DNA of 64,000 nucleotides from NCBI RefSeq assembly GCF_032397745.1, contig NZ_CP135921.1:2356001-2420000 (forward strand). Reading direction: 5' to 3'. The notes below the pieces were generated by a model, which made no database searches, was not told the DNA's origin, and saw only the letters and a program-made list of their open reading frames with translations. A program made the position numbers and the translations under genes. This document shows, one piece after another, positions 25,291-33,596 of the stretch; the stretch's first letter is position 1; every line of letters starts with the position of its first letter. Origin of the DNA: Bradyrhizobium prioriisuperbiae (lineage in GTDB: Bacteria > Pseudomonadota > Alphaproteobacteria > Rhizobiales > Xanthobacteraceae).

Positions 25291-26796
25291 TCAAGACGCC
25301 GTGTTCTGGATCAGCCGCCGGTAGAAGCGGATGATGTCGGCGTAGTTATCTATCGACAGCCGCTCGTTGGTGCCGTGAAAGCGGTTGAGGTCCTCCGCCT
25401 TCGCGCGCACCGGGAAGAAGCGGAAGATCTTGTCGGTGACGTTGGTGTAGTTGCGCGAATCGGTGGCGGCCACCATCAGGCTCGGTGCCACCACCACGTC
25501 GGGGAACACCTCGCGGATGGTCTGGTTCAACGCGCGGTAGGCGAAACTCGTGGTGCCGGTGATCGGCGGCGGGTTGCTGTTGCCCGGCGCCGGCTCGATC
25601 TGGATCCGGTCGTTGGCGATGGTGCGGCGGACGTGCTCAACGACGCTTGCCTCGGTGTCGCCGGGCAGCAGCCGGAAGTTCACCGTCGCTTCCGCCTTGC
25701 CGGGCAGCACGTTGTCCTTGTTGCCGGCATTGAAGATGGTCAGCGCGGTGGTGGTGTGAATCGCGGCGTCGGTGTTCGGCGCCTTGGCGAAGTCGCGCAG
25801 CACCAGCGGCTTGAACAGCCACAGGTTCGACAGCACGACGCGATTGAACGGCGTCATCTCCGGCGCGAGCGTATCGAACATTTCCAGCAGCGGTCCGCGG
25901 ATCTGCGACGGCATCTGGCGCTGTTCCAGCCGCGCCAGCGCCGCACTCATCATGCCGATGGCGGTTTCCTTCGGCGGCAGCGAGGAATGCCCCGGCGTGG
26001 CCGAGACCTTCAGCGTCACCGTCGCATAGCCTTTTTCCGCTACCCCGATCAGCGCCGCCGGCTTGTTCAGCCCGCCGAGCACGCCGTTTAGAATCAGCAG
26101 CCCTTCGTCCAGCACGAAATCGAGCTTGACGCCGCGTGACGCGAGCAGGTCCGCCATCGCCTTGGCGCCGCGCAGTCCGCTGACCTCTTCGTCATGGCCG
26201 AACGCGAAATAGATGGTCTGCTTCGGCTTGAAGCCCTCCTTGGCGAGGCTTTCGGCGGCTTCCATGATCGCGAAGAGACTGCCCTTGTCGTCCCACGCGC
26301 CGCGGCCCCAGATGAAGCCGTCGCGGATCACGCCATCGAATGGCGGTGCTTGCCAGTCACCGTCCGTGCCGGGGGCGATCGGCACCACGTCCTGATGGGC
26401 CAGCAGTGCGATCGGCGCGGCTTTCGGATCGCTGCCTTCCCACGTGTACAGCAGGCTGTATTTGGCGACGATCTCGCGGCGGGCGGCGGCGTGGAACGCC
26501 GGGAAGCTTGCGGCGATGTGTGCGTGCAGTCCGGCGAACGCGTCGGCATTCTGGTCGGGCGCATTGGCATCGGAAATGGTGCGGAAGCGAATCGCGGCGG
26601 CCAGCCGTTCGGCCGCCTTCTGCGCATCGATTGGTGCCACGGCCAGAGGCGCAACCGCGATCTGGCGCGACTTCAGGCTGACCGCGTTAAAAGTCACGAT
26701 CGCGGCAACCGCGACGATGACCGCAAGCAGCAGCATGGCAATGTAACGGAGAAATCGTGTCAGCCGTCGCATCAGCCGGTTCCGGAGAAGCCGCAT
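25291..26796 (-). CDS. M20 family peptidase, carboxypeptidase S-like, membrane-anchored
   Basis: A 501-residue zinc peptidase of the M20 (CPS1/PM20D1-like) group. The N-terminus has a basic stretch and one membrane helix (about 16-36, YIAMLLLAVIVAVAAIVTF), so the enzyme is probably exported and anchored. Metal-site motifs are ALLAHQDVVP (His near 135), GRGAWDDKGS (Asp near 168) and FGHDEEVSG (Glu pair near 202). LDEGLLILN follows, and His near 470 is in NRFHGTNERL. Close relatives cleave dipeptides or N-acyl amino acids; the substrate here is unknown. Met9 is an alternative start. Confidence 0.9.
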   Translation of the reverse strand: MRLLRNRLMRRLTRFLRYIAMLLLAVIVAVAAIVTFNAVSLKSRQIAVAPLAVAPIDAQKAAERLAAAIRFRTISDANAPDQNADAFAGLHAHIAASFPAFHAAARREIVAKYSLLYTWEGSDPKAAPIALLAHQDVVPIAPGTDGDWQAPPFDGVIRDGFIWGRGAWDDKGSLFAIMEAAESLAKEGFKPKQTIYFAFGHDEEVSGLRGAKAMADLLASRGVKLDFVLDEGLLILNGVLGGLNKPAALIGVAEKGYATVTLKVSATPGHSSLPPKETAIGMMSAALARLEQRQMPSQIRGPLLEMFDTLAPEMTPFNRVVLSNLWLFKPLVLRDFAKAPNTDAAIHTTTALTIFNAGNKDNVLPGKAEATVNFRLLPGDTEASVVEHVRRTIANDRIQIEPAPGNSNPPPITGTTSFAYRALNQTIREVFPDVVVAPSLMVAATDSRNYTNVTDKIFRFFPVRAKAEDLNRFHGTNERLSIDNYADIIRFYRRLIQNTAS

Positions 26797-26909
26797 CTCT
26801 TGTCGACGCGGTTGGGCGGGAGGAGATGTAGCAAAGGATCAAATGCGAAGGGATGAAGCAAGCGTGACGACGTCACGGCTGATACGCTTCGGTGCCTGCG
26901 ACGGCGGAC

Positions 26910-27419
26910 TCAGGCGGTCCAGGCGAATGCGACCTTGTCGAGGGTCTTGGTGCCGAATTGTTCGGATGAGCGCGCCACCATCCGGCCGCCGAGAGCGCGA
27001 TAGAACTCCACCGCCGGCTCGTTGTCCGACAAGGCCCAGATCACCATGCTCTTCAGGCCGCTCTGCAGCAGGTCGCGGCGCGCGGCCGCGAACAGCCGGC
27101 GACCGAAACCAAGTCCCTGGAACTCAGGGCGCAGATAGAGCTCGTAGATCTCGCCTTCGAAATGCAGGCTGCGGGCGCGGTTGCGACCGTAGTTGGCGTA
27201 GCCCGCGATCTGATCGCCGAAGGCCAGCACGCTGACGCGGCTACCTTTGCGGATGGCGCTGTCCCACCACTGCGGACCGCGGCGATTGATCAGTTTTTCG
27301 AGCTCTGCGCCGGGGATGATGCCCTGATACGCGGCCCGCCACGCCTCGTCGTGGGTCGACGCGACAGCGGTTGCGTCGGACGTCTTGGCCTGCCGGACTT
27401 CGATGAGGATCGTGCTCAT
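26910..27419 (-). CDS. GNAT family N-acetyltransferase
   Basis: A 169-residue GNAT protein. The acetyl-CoA-binding motif A is LYLRPEFQGLGFGRRLFAAA (R/Q-x2-G-x-G/A near 92-103), preceded by the beta strand EGEIYEL and followed by VIWALSDNEPAVEFYRALGG, the usual motif B. The substrate is unknown. Start choice: Met13 of the longest frame (27419), since IEVRQAKTSDA, the usual first strand, follows directly. Confidence 0.9.
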   Translation of the reverse strand: MSTILIEVRQAKTSDATAVASTHDEAWRAAYQGIIPGAELEKLINRRGPQWWDSAIRKGSRVSVLAFGDQIAGYANYGRNRARSLHFEGEIYELYLRPEFQGLGFGRRLFAAARRDLLQSGLKSMVIWALSDNEPAVEFYRALGGRMVARSSEQFGTKTLDKVAFAWTA

Positions 27420-27571
27420 GATCCCAATCAAAGCAAGTCGCTGCCCCAGCTTCAAGGTCTATCGTTAATTATCAGTTAACATGTGGACTTTTTGCATCAT
27501 GTTCCAGACATCAGCTGTGCCGAAAAAGGACAGTTGCAGGGGTGCGCTTGCGAGATGACGATGCCGGCGCA

Positions 27572-28495
27572 ATGATCGGCCGGATGCGGGGCAAAAAATT
27601 CCTCAAAATTGCAGGCGCTGTTGTCGGCGCGGCGTTCATCTTCGCCATTCTCTCCGCGTTATCCGCGGGCGCGCAGGCGAGATTCGGTGCGCAATCGGCC
27701 GAGACCGAGCCCGCCCGCCGGCAGCAATGGACCGTTCCGTCACCAGATACCGCCACCGTGTCCCACGCGCTGCTGTATCGCCCGCCGGGCGATGGACCAT
27801 TCCGCCTTGCGGTCATTGCGCACGCCTCGACACAGAACGCGCTGCGCCGCGCGCAGATGCCGCAGCCGGAATACGCGGCGCTGGCTTTGCAACTGGTTGC
27901 GCGCGGCTTTGCGGTGCTGGTGCCGGAGCGGCTCGGGCACGGCGCCACCGGTGGACCGTATCTCGAGGACCAGGGCGCCGGCTGCGACGATACGGATTAT
28001 GTGACAGCCGGGCGGGTCGTGGCCGCAGCGATTCGCGCGGCCATGCTGTTTCTGCAAACCCAACCCTTCGTCCGGAAAGATAGCGCCATTGTGATCGGCC
28101 ATTCCGCCGGTGGATTTGGTGCACTGGCGCTGGCGTCGTCGGATCCGAAGGCGGTATCGCACATCGTTGCCTTCGCGCCGGGACGTGGCGGTCATGCGGG
28201 CGATCGCCGATTTGCCGTGTGCGCGGAGGCGCGACTGGTGACGGCCGCCGGCGAATTCGGACAGGGTGCGCGCGTGCCGGTGACCTGGCTGGTGGCCGAG
28301 AACGACAGCTATTTTTCGCCGGAGCTGTCGCAGCGGATGGCTGAGGCGTTTCGCAGCCGGGGCGGCCAGGTCGATTTCCGCGTGCTGCGGGCGTCCGGGG
28401 ACGAGGGGCACTGGCTGGCGGAGCGAGAGGTCGGGTCGGACATGGCTGCAATTCTTGATCGAGCTATCAGGCCGTCAAGGATTCAGACACGCTAG
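27572..28495 (+). CDS. Alpha/beta hydrolase, exported or membrane-anchored
   Basis: A 307-residue alpha/beta hydrolase with an N-terminal hydrophobic segment (about 10-33, ending SAGAQA) that looks like a signal peptide or anchor. The nucleophile elbow GHSAGG has Ser178. Asp in WLVAENDSYFSP (near 258) and His in DEGHWLAE (near 285) complete a triad. PERLGHGATGGPY around 118-130 lines the oxyanion side. It resembles dienelactone-hydrolase-like and lipoprotein signal-bearing esterases, but the substrate is unknown. The start could also be ATG 27584 or GTG 27542. Confidence 0.85.
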   Translation: MIGRMRGKKFLKIAGAVVGAAFIFAILSALSAGAQARFGAQSAETEPARRQQWTVPSPDTATVSHALLYRPPGDGPFRLAVIAHASTQNALRRAQMPQPEYAALALQLVARGFAVLVPERLGHGATGGPYLEDQGAGCDDTDYVTAGRVVAAAIRAAMLFLQTQPFVRKDSAIVIGHSAGGFGALALASSDPKAVSHIVAFAPGRGGHAGDRRFAVCAEARLVTAAGEFGQGARVPVTWLVAENDSYFSPELSQRMAEAFRSRGGQVDFRVLRASGDEGHWLAEREVGSDMAAILDRAIRPSRIQTR

Positions 28496-28564
28496 CGAGT
28501 CACGCATCGCTCGATGTGTCGGCCATCAAACAATCAATCAAGATTCTGGGGCAGGGAGATTTCA

Positions 28565-29578
28565 ATGATCATCACGCGCAGGCGCTTCGGCGCAATGTGT
28601 CTGGCTGCGGCCGGCACAGTGGGCGCTCCGGCGGTCGTGCGGGCGCAAGGCGCGCCGCGTCAATTGGTGATGGGCTCGCCGATGCCGTCGCGCCATTCGG
28701 CTTCGACCTTCATGGTCGCTGCCGCGGATGCGATCCGCAAGGAGAGCAACGGCGCAATCGACATTCTGTTTCTCGCCGACAGCCAGCTCGGCTCGGAGGC
28801 GGACATGCAGCGGCAATTGCGTGCCGGTGGAATTCACTTCCTGGTCGCATCCTGCTCGTCGCTGCAGAACCTGACGGCCGTCGCCGGCATGCCCGGCGTC
28901 GCCTATGCCTTCAAGGATTACGGCCAGCTCTGGGCTGCGATCGACGGCGATCTCGGCGCTCTGATCAAGGACGCGCTGGGCAAACTCGGGATGACGGCAT
29001 TCAAGTGCCTCGACAACGGTTTTCGCAACGTCACCACCAGCACGCGCGCGGTCAGCAGCGTCGGTGATCTGCAAGGGCTCAAAATCCGCGTGCCGCCAAG
29101 TCCGTTGCTGACCTCGCTGTTTCAGTCGCTTGGCGCATCGCCGACCACCATCAGCATCGGCGAACTCTATTCCGCGCTGCAGACCAGGATTGCCGACGGC
29201 ATGGAAAACTCGCTGGTGCAGTTCGACGCGTTGAAGATCTACGAGGTCCAGCAGTACTGCGCCTTGACCCGGCACAGCTGGGACGGCCTCTGGGTGATGA
29301 GCAACACCCGGGCGTGGGATGCAATGCCTGGGGAGCAGAGGGACCTGATCACGCGGCATTTCGATGCTGCCGTGCTCAGCCAGCATGATGACTTCGCCAA
29401 GCAGGACATCGCGCTGAAGGCTGAGTTGGGAGCGAAACATCTTCGTTTCAACGACGTCGATCGCGCGCAGTTCGTCCAGGCGCTCGACAGGGCGAATTAT
29501 TATCGGGACTGGAAGGCCAAGTTCGGTCCGGAGGCGTGGGCGAAGCTGGAAAAATACACGGGACCGCTCGGAAGCTGA
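28565..29578 (+). CDS. TRAP transporter substrate-binding protein, DctP family
   Basis: A 337-residue periplasmic receptor. The N-terminus TRRRFGAMCLAAAGTVGAP is a twin-arginine-type signal. The binding fold shows SQLGSEADMQRQLRAGGI, GLKIRVPPSPLLTSLFQSLG with the conserved Arg that pairs with a carboxylate ligand, and GELYSALQTRIADGMENSL. This is the DctP arrangement for organic acid uptake. No DctQ or DctM gene lies next to it, so the membrane partners must be elsewhere or lost. GGGAG is seven bases before the ATG at 28565. Confidence 0.92.
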   Translation: MIITRRRFGAMCLAAAGTVGAPAVVRAQGAPRQLVMGSPMPSRHSASTFMVAAADAIRKESNGAIDILFLADSQLGSEADMQRQLRAGGIHFLVASCSSLQNLTAVAGMPGVAYAFKDYGQLWAAIDGDLGALIKDALGKLGMTAFKCLDNGFRNVTTSTRAVSSVGDLQGLKIRVPPSPLLTSLFQSLGASPTTISIGELYSALQTRIADGMENSLVQFDALKIYEVQQYCALTRHSWDGLWVMSNTRAWDAMPGEQRDLITRHFDAAVLSQHDDFAKQDIALKAELGAKHLRFNDVDRAQFVQALDRANYYRDWKAKFGPEAWAKLEKYTGPLGS

Positions 29579-29590
29579 GCGGGCGCCGCT

Positions 29591-30829
29591 TCAGCCAATC
29601 AGGCCCAGCACTTCCTTTGCGGCCCGCTCACCACTGTCGCGCGCGCCGTGGGCGGTGGAGAAGAAGTCCGGCGAGGTGGCTTCTCCCGCAAAGAACAAGC
29701 GGCCGTCGACCGGTGCGGCGAGGGTGGCACGGTCGTCGGCGTGTCCCGGCAGCGCATGGGAGTAGGAGCCGGTGGCATAGGGATCGTGCGCCCAGCGCGA
29801 TTCCGCCAGCGGACGAAGCTTCTTGCGGTAATCCGAGCCGAGCAGCGCGGACACTTCCTCGATCGCCTGCGCTGCCATTGCGCCTTCGCCGGCATCTTCC
29901 AGGTCCTGGGCAAACCTGCCGCCGAAGAAGCCGGACACGCAGGGCTGGCCCATTGGACGCAGGTGATAACTGCCGACACCGGCGCGATCGATCCCGCCAT
30001 ACAGATGCCCGTCGGCTGGCAAATCATCCGGCGCGTCGAGCGCCAGCATCACCTTGTCGGCGAGGCCGAGCGGCAGGCCACCTGCCGCCGCAACCTTGTC
30101 GGGCAGCGCCGGTGAAAACCGAATCGACTGTTTGGCGATGAGATTGGTCGGCGCGGTGACGATCACCTTGTCGGCCGTTAGCGTTCCCTGCGAGGTCTCG
30201 ATCCGGATGGTCTTGCCGGAATGATCGATCAGGGAGACCTTGGTGTTCAGCGCCACCTTGCAGGGCGCGCCATAGGCGGCGATCAGCGCGCCATAACCGC
30301 GCGCGACCCGCCAATTGATCTCGGTGTCCTCATAGGCGTCCATGTCGTAGGTGGACACCTTATCGAGTTCGCAGCCATTGATGTAGGTGGAGATCGCGTT
30401 GATCAGCGGGTTCCAGCTGTTGCCGGGCTCAAGCCATTGACTCGCGGCGCTGTCCTGCGGCAGGTCGGAGGCCGCTTCGGCGCGATCATAGAAGGCGTCG
30501 ATCGCCGTCACGAACAGCGCGCGCTGGTTGGTCGGGAAGCTGAGGTTGAAGGTCTGCTCGCGCCAGCGTGGGCGGATGGTGTTGATCGCAAAGCCGATGT
30601 CCTGTGCGATCGGCACGAACGAATTCCGATCGGCGGAATGCAGCCATTCGCAGCCGACATCGAAGGTGATGTCGCCGGGCAGCTGGACCGTGTGGCTGCG
30701 GCCGCCGAGGCGGTCGCGCGCCTCCAGGATCAGAAGCGAAAGATTGGATTTTTCGAGAGTTCGCGCTGCGGCGATGCCGGCAGCGCCCGCGCCAATGATG
30801 GCAACGTCGACATGGTTGGGAAGAGCCAC
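29591..30829 (-). CDS. Flavin-containing amine oxidase-like oxidoreductase
   Basis: A 412-residue FAD enzyme of the monoamine-oxidase superfamily. The dinucleotide motif VAIIGAGAAGIAAARTL (Gly13-x-Gly-x2-Gly18) is followed by EARDRLGGRSHT, the second FAD contact typical of amine oxidases and phytoene desaturases. Near the C-terminus, LFFAGEATSPDFFSTAHGA binds the flavin ribityl part. Substrates of relatives include polyamines and aromatic amines. The start is GTG at 30829 with a weak ribosome binding site. It is convergent with the TRAP receptor gene (12-base gap). Confidence 0.9.
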   Translation of the reverse strand: MALPNHVDVAIIGAGAAGIAAARTLEKSNLSLLILEARDRLGGRSHTVQLPGDITFDVGCEWLHSADRNSFVPIAQDIGFAINTIRPRWREQTFNLSFPTNQRALFVTAIDAFYDRAEAASDLPQDSAASQWLEPGNSWNPLINAISTYINGCELDKVSTYDMDAYEDTEINWRVARGYGALIAAYGAPCKVALNTKVSLIDHSGKTIRIETSQGTLTADKVIVTAPTNLIAKQSIRFSPALPDKVAAAGGLPLGLADKVMLALDAPDDLPADGHLYGGIDRAGVGSYHLRPMGQPCVSGFFGGRFAQDLEDAGEGAMAAQAIEEVSALLGSDYRKKLRPLAESRWAHDPYATGSYSHALPGHADDRATLAAPVDGRLFFAGEATSPDFFSTAHGARDSGERAAKEVLGLIG

Positions 30830-30881
30830 CCGATGATCACCCGGCTAAAACTTCCTCAACCCTGCCAAGACTTTGTGATCC

Positions 30882-30918
30882 TGCCAAGCCCTTCGCCCGA
30901 AAAAGGCGTTGCTTGGCA
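30882..30918 (-). terminator. Probable terminator after typA
   Basis: TGCCAAGC (30882-30889) pairs with GCTTGGCA (30911-30918), with a small inner CGCC/GGCG pairing across an A/T run. It lies 20-50 bases beyond the typA stop codon on the minus strand. A clear downstream T tract is lacking. Confidence 0.5.
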
Positions 30919-30935
30919 AGATCTTACCCAGCCAA

Positions 30936-32765
30936 TTACCCGGCCAGGACTTCCTTGGTCTTTTCGGCCCGCTTGCGCTCGTTGGCATCGAGATGCTTCT
31001 TGCGCAGCCGGATCGACTTCGGGGTCACTTCGACCAGTTCGTCTTCCTCGATGTAGGCCAGCGCCTTTTCCAGGGTCATCCGGATCGGCGGGGTCAGCCT
31101 GACGGCTTCGTCCTTCGAGGTGGTGCGGATGTTGGTGAGCTGCTTGCCCTTGAGGATGTTGATCTCGAGGTCGTTGTCGCGGGTGTGCTCGCCGACGATC
31201 ATGCCCTTGTAGACCTTCCAGCCCGGCTCGATCATCATCGGGCCGCGATCTTCCAGCTTGAACATGGCGTAGGCCACGGCCTCGCCCTGGTCGTTGGAGA
31301 TCAGCACGCCGTTGCGGCGGCCGGCGATCTCGCCCTTGTAGGGCAGGTAGTTGTGGAACAGCCGGTTCATGATCGCCGTGCCGCGGGTGTCGGTCAGCAG
31401 TTCGCCCTGGTAGCCGATCAGGCCGCGGGTGGGTGCGTAGAACACCAGCCGCAGGCGGTTGCCGCCGGACGGGCGCATCTCGATCATCTCGGCGCGGCGT
31501 TCGCTCATCTTCTGCACGACGACGCCGGAATGCTCTTCATCGACGTCGATGACGACTTCCTCGACCGGCTCCAGCCAGTTGCCGGTGGCCTCGTCCTTCT
31601 GCAGCACCACGCGCGGGCGCGACACCGAGAGTTCGAAGCCCTCGCGGCGCATGGTCTCGATCAGGATCGCGAGCTGCAATTCGCCGCGGCCCGACACTTC
31701 CATCGAATCCTTGTCGGCGGCCTCGACCACGCGCAGCGCGACGTTGCCTTCGGCTTCGCGCAGCAGGCGGTCGCGGATCATGCGGCTCGTGACCTTGTCG
31801 CCTTCAGTGCCCGCCAGCGGCGAGTTGTTGACGATGAAGGACATCGACACGGTCGGCGGATCGATCGGCTGCGCCACCAGCGGGGTCTCGACCAGGGGGT
31901 CGCAGAAGGTATCGGCGACGGTGCCCTTGGTGAGGCCGGCGATGGCGACGATGTCGCCGGCTTCGGCTTCCTCGAGCGGCGTGCGCTCAAGACCGCGGAA
32001 GGCCAGAATCTTGGAAATGCGGCCAGTCTCCACCACCTTGCCGTCGCCCGACAGCACCTTCACGCTCTGGTTCGGCTTGATGGTGCCGGACGAGATGCGG
32101 CCGGTGATGATGCGGCCGAGATAGGGGTTGGCTTCGAGAATGGTGCCGATCATGCGGAACGGGCCTTCCTCGACGGTCGGCGGCGGCACGTGGCGCAGGA
32201 TCAGGTCGAACAGCGGCTGCATGCCGAGGTCCTTCGGACCCTCATAGCTGTCCGCCATCCAGCCCTGCTTGGCCGAACCGTACAGGATCGGGAAGTCGAG
32301 CTGCTCTTCGGTGGCGTCGAGCGCCGCGAACAGGTCGAACACCTCGTTGATGACTTCGGACGGACGCGCGTCCGGGCGGTCGACCTTGTTGATGACCACG
32401 ATCGGCTTCAGGCCGACCTTGAGCGCCTTGGAGACCACGAACTTGGTCTGCGGCAGCGGGCCTTCGGCGGCGTCCACCAGCACCAGTGCGCCGTCCACCA
32501 TGTTCAGGATGCGCTCGACTTCGCCACCGAAGTCGGCGTGGCCAGGGGTGTCGACGATGTTGATGCGGGTGTCTTTCCACTGCACCGAGGCGGCCTTGGC
32601 GAGAATGGTGATGCCGCGCTCGCGCTCGAGGTCGTTGGAGTCCATCGCACGCTCGGTGACCTTCTGGTTGTCACGGAAGGTGCCGGACTGCTGCAGCAGC
32701 TTGTCGACCAGTGTGGTTTTGCCGTGGTCGACGTGGGCGATGATGGCGACGTTGCGCATATTCAT
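30936..32765 (-). CDS. typA: Translational GTPase TypA/BipA
   Basis: A 609-residue ribosome-associated GTPase involved in stress adaptation and 50S assembly. G1 is [10 protein letters not shown] at residues 10-19. The switch region has [13 protein letters not shown]3 is [12 protein letters not shown] and G4 is NKVDRPDA, followed by domain II, two EF-G-like domains ([19 protein letters not shown]) and the TypA-specific C-terminal domain. Length is normal. The ATG at 32765 is the only start that keeps [14 protein letters not shown] near the N-terminus. A hairpin with a T run lies about 100 bases upstream. Confidence 0.98.
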   Translation of the reverse strand: MNMRNVAIIAHVDHGKTTLVDKLLQQSGTFRDNQKVTERAMDSNDLERERGITILAKAASVQWKDTRINIVDTPGHADFGGEVERILNMVDGALVLVDAAEGPLPQTKFVVSKALKVGLKPIVVINKVDRPDARPSEVINEVFDLFAALDATEEQLDFPILYGSAKQGWMADSYEGPKDLGMQPLFDLILRHVPPPTVEEGPFRMIGTILEANPYLGRIITGRISSGTIKPNQSVKVLSGDGKVVETGRISKILAFRGLERTPLEEAEAGDIVAIAGLTKGTVADTFCDPLVETPLVAQPIDPPTVSMSFIVNNSPLAGTEGDKVTSRMIRDRLLREAEGNVALRVVEAADKDSMEVSGRGELQLAILIETMRREGFELSVSRPRVVLQKDEATGNWLEPVEEVVIDVDEEHSGVVVQKMSERRAEMIEMRPSGGNRLRLVFYAPTRGLIGYQGELLTDTRGTAIMNRLFHNYLPYKGEIAGRRNGVLISNDQGEAVAYAMFKLEDRGPMMIEPGWKVYKGMIVGEHTRDNDLEINILKGKQLTNIRTTSKDEAVRLTPPIRMTLEKALAYIEEDELVEVTPKSIRLRKKHLDANERKRAEKTKEVLAG

Positions 32766-32868
32766 GGGCGTATGTTCTTCCAGCTCTTAAAACGCGGTGT
32801 CGTGAGACGACGTGCGTCGAGGCGATCCAGTCCGCTGATGTATCTCAGCAGGGCGCCCGAAAAAGGCG

Positions 32869-32895
32869 GTGCCCGGTTCTGTTCGAACCGGGCAC
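32869..32895 (-). terminator. Perfect hairpin with T run upstream of typA
   Basis: GTGCCCGGTTC and GAACCGGGCAC are exact 11-base arms around a five-base loop. Read on the minus strand, the hairpin is followed by CGCC and then TTTTTC, the form of an intrinsic terminator. It lies 104 bases before the typA start and about 97 bases after the stop of the phoD remnant, so it is either the old terminator of that gene or a leader element of typA. The remaining gap up to 33153 holds only the remnant. Confidence 0.7.
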
Positions 32896-32991
32896 TCTCA
32901 CGCGTTGCGGCGCAATATAGTCGGAATTCGCCGAAAAACAATGTGTTTGGATATGAAAATTAGCTCGTTTTGCGGGCTTTTCGGCGCGGAA

Positions 32992-33045
32992 TCAGCTGAT
33001 TTTCGGATCCAGGGTGACCGACCATAGGGCCGTATCGGCCCGATC
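32992..33045 (-). pseudogene. 3' remnant of a second phoD-like gene
   Basis: The minus strand encodes DRADTALWSVTLDPKIS and a stop. The last residues of the intact PhoD protein encoded 600 bases away are DRADTALWSVTLDPRMG and a stop. Fourteen of the first 15 residues are identical, the nucleotide similarity is visible, and only a few further codons upstream can be aligned. This is best explained as the tail of a duplicated phoD gene, the rest having been lost. Confidence 0.7.
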
Positions 33046-33153
33046 TTGGATGTTTCGGTTGTTCCCCCGAACGAGCCATCAACCCCGGCTCGTTTGAAGC
33101 CGGCGGATCGACAGCCTTGTCAGAGGAGGTTGAGGGCCGCTGTGAAGTGCTCA

Positions 33154-33432
33154 CTACCCGCGCCTGCGCGAATCCTCTCGGATCATCTCAACACCTCCCC
33201 AGGCCATGATCGCAGCGATAATCGCGAGAAGCGACCCGCTGAGACTGATGCTGATTTGGCCAGCGAGGATTTGGGACGCCATCATGTAAAGCACGCCAAC
33301 AGCCGGCATCATGAAAACGAGACCCGCGAAAACCAATGGCGGGGGAATGCCCAGAAGCATCCAACCGAGATCTCTTAGATCCTCGTGGGGATCGTCAGGG
33401 GGAATGATTAGCAGGCGGTCGGGCTTGCTCAT
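33154..33432 (-). CDS. Small hypothetical membrane protein
   Basis: A 92-residue protein with a hydrophilic N-terminus (RLLIIPPDDPHEDLRDLGW) and two hydrophobic segments at about 26-52 and 60-81, then a charged tail EMIREDSRRRG. No family is recognised. The amino-acid pattern (tight hydrophobic blocks, charged ends) argues for a real gene, but the ribosome binding site is weak. It lies between the phoD remnant and the intact phoD on the same strand. Confidence 0.55.
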   Translation of the reverse strand: MSKPDRLLIIPPDDPHEDLRDLGWMLLGIPPPLVFAGLVFMMPAVGVLYMMASQILAGQISISLSGSLLAIIAAIMAWGGVEMIREDSRRRG

Positions 33433-33536
33433 CGCGTCAGTTCCGTAGTTGTGCGGGCACGAACTTCGCCGATCACGCAGGTGCCAGCCAAGTCAAAGCT
33501 TGATCTGAAAATGGGGCGGCAATTGGTTTGTGAGAA

Positions 33537-33566
33537 GCGCGGCCACTGAAGCTGCCATGGCCGCGC
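33537..33566 (-). terminator. Hairpin after phoD
   Basis: GCGCGGCCA and TGGCCGCGC are perfect nine-base arms with a 12-base loop, 30-60 bases beyond the phoD stop on the minus strand, followed by TTCTCAC. This is a plausible but weak intrinsic terminator. Confidence 0.5.
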
Positions 33567-33596
33567 GGATCGAAGCGGTGACGGGCGATCGCCGGT

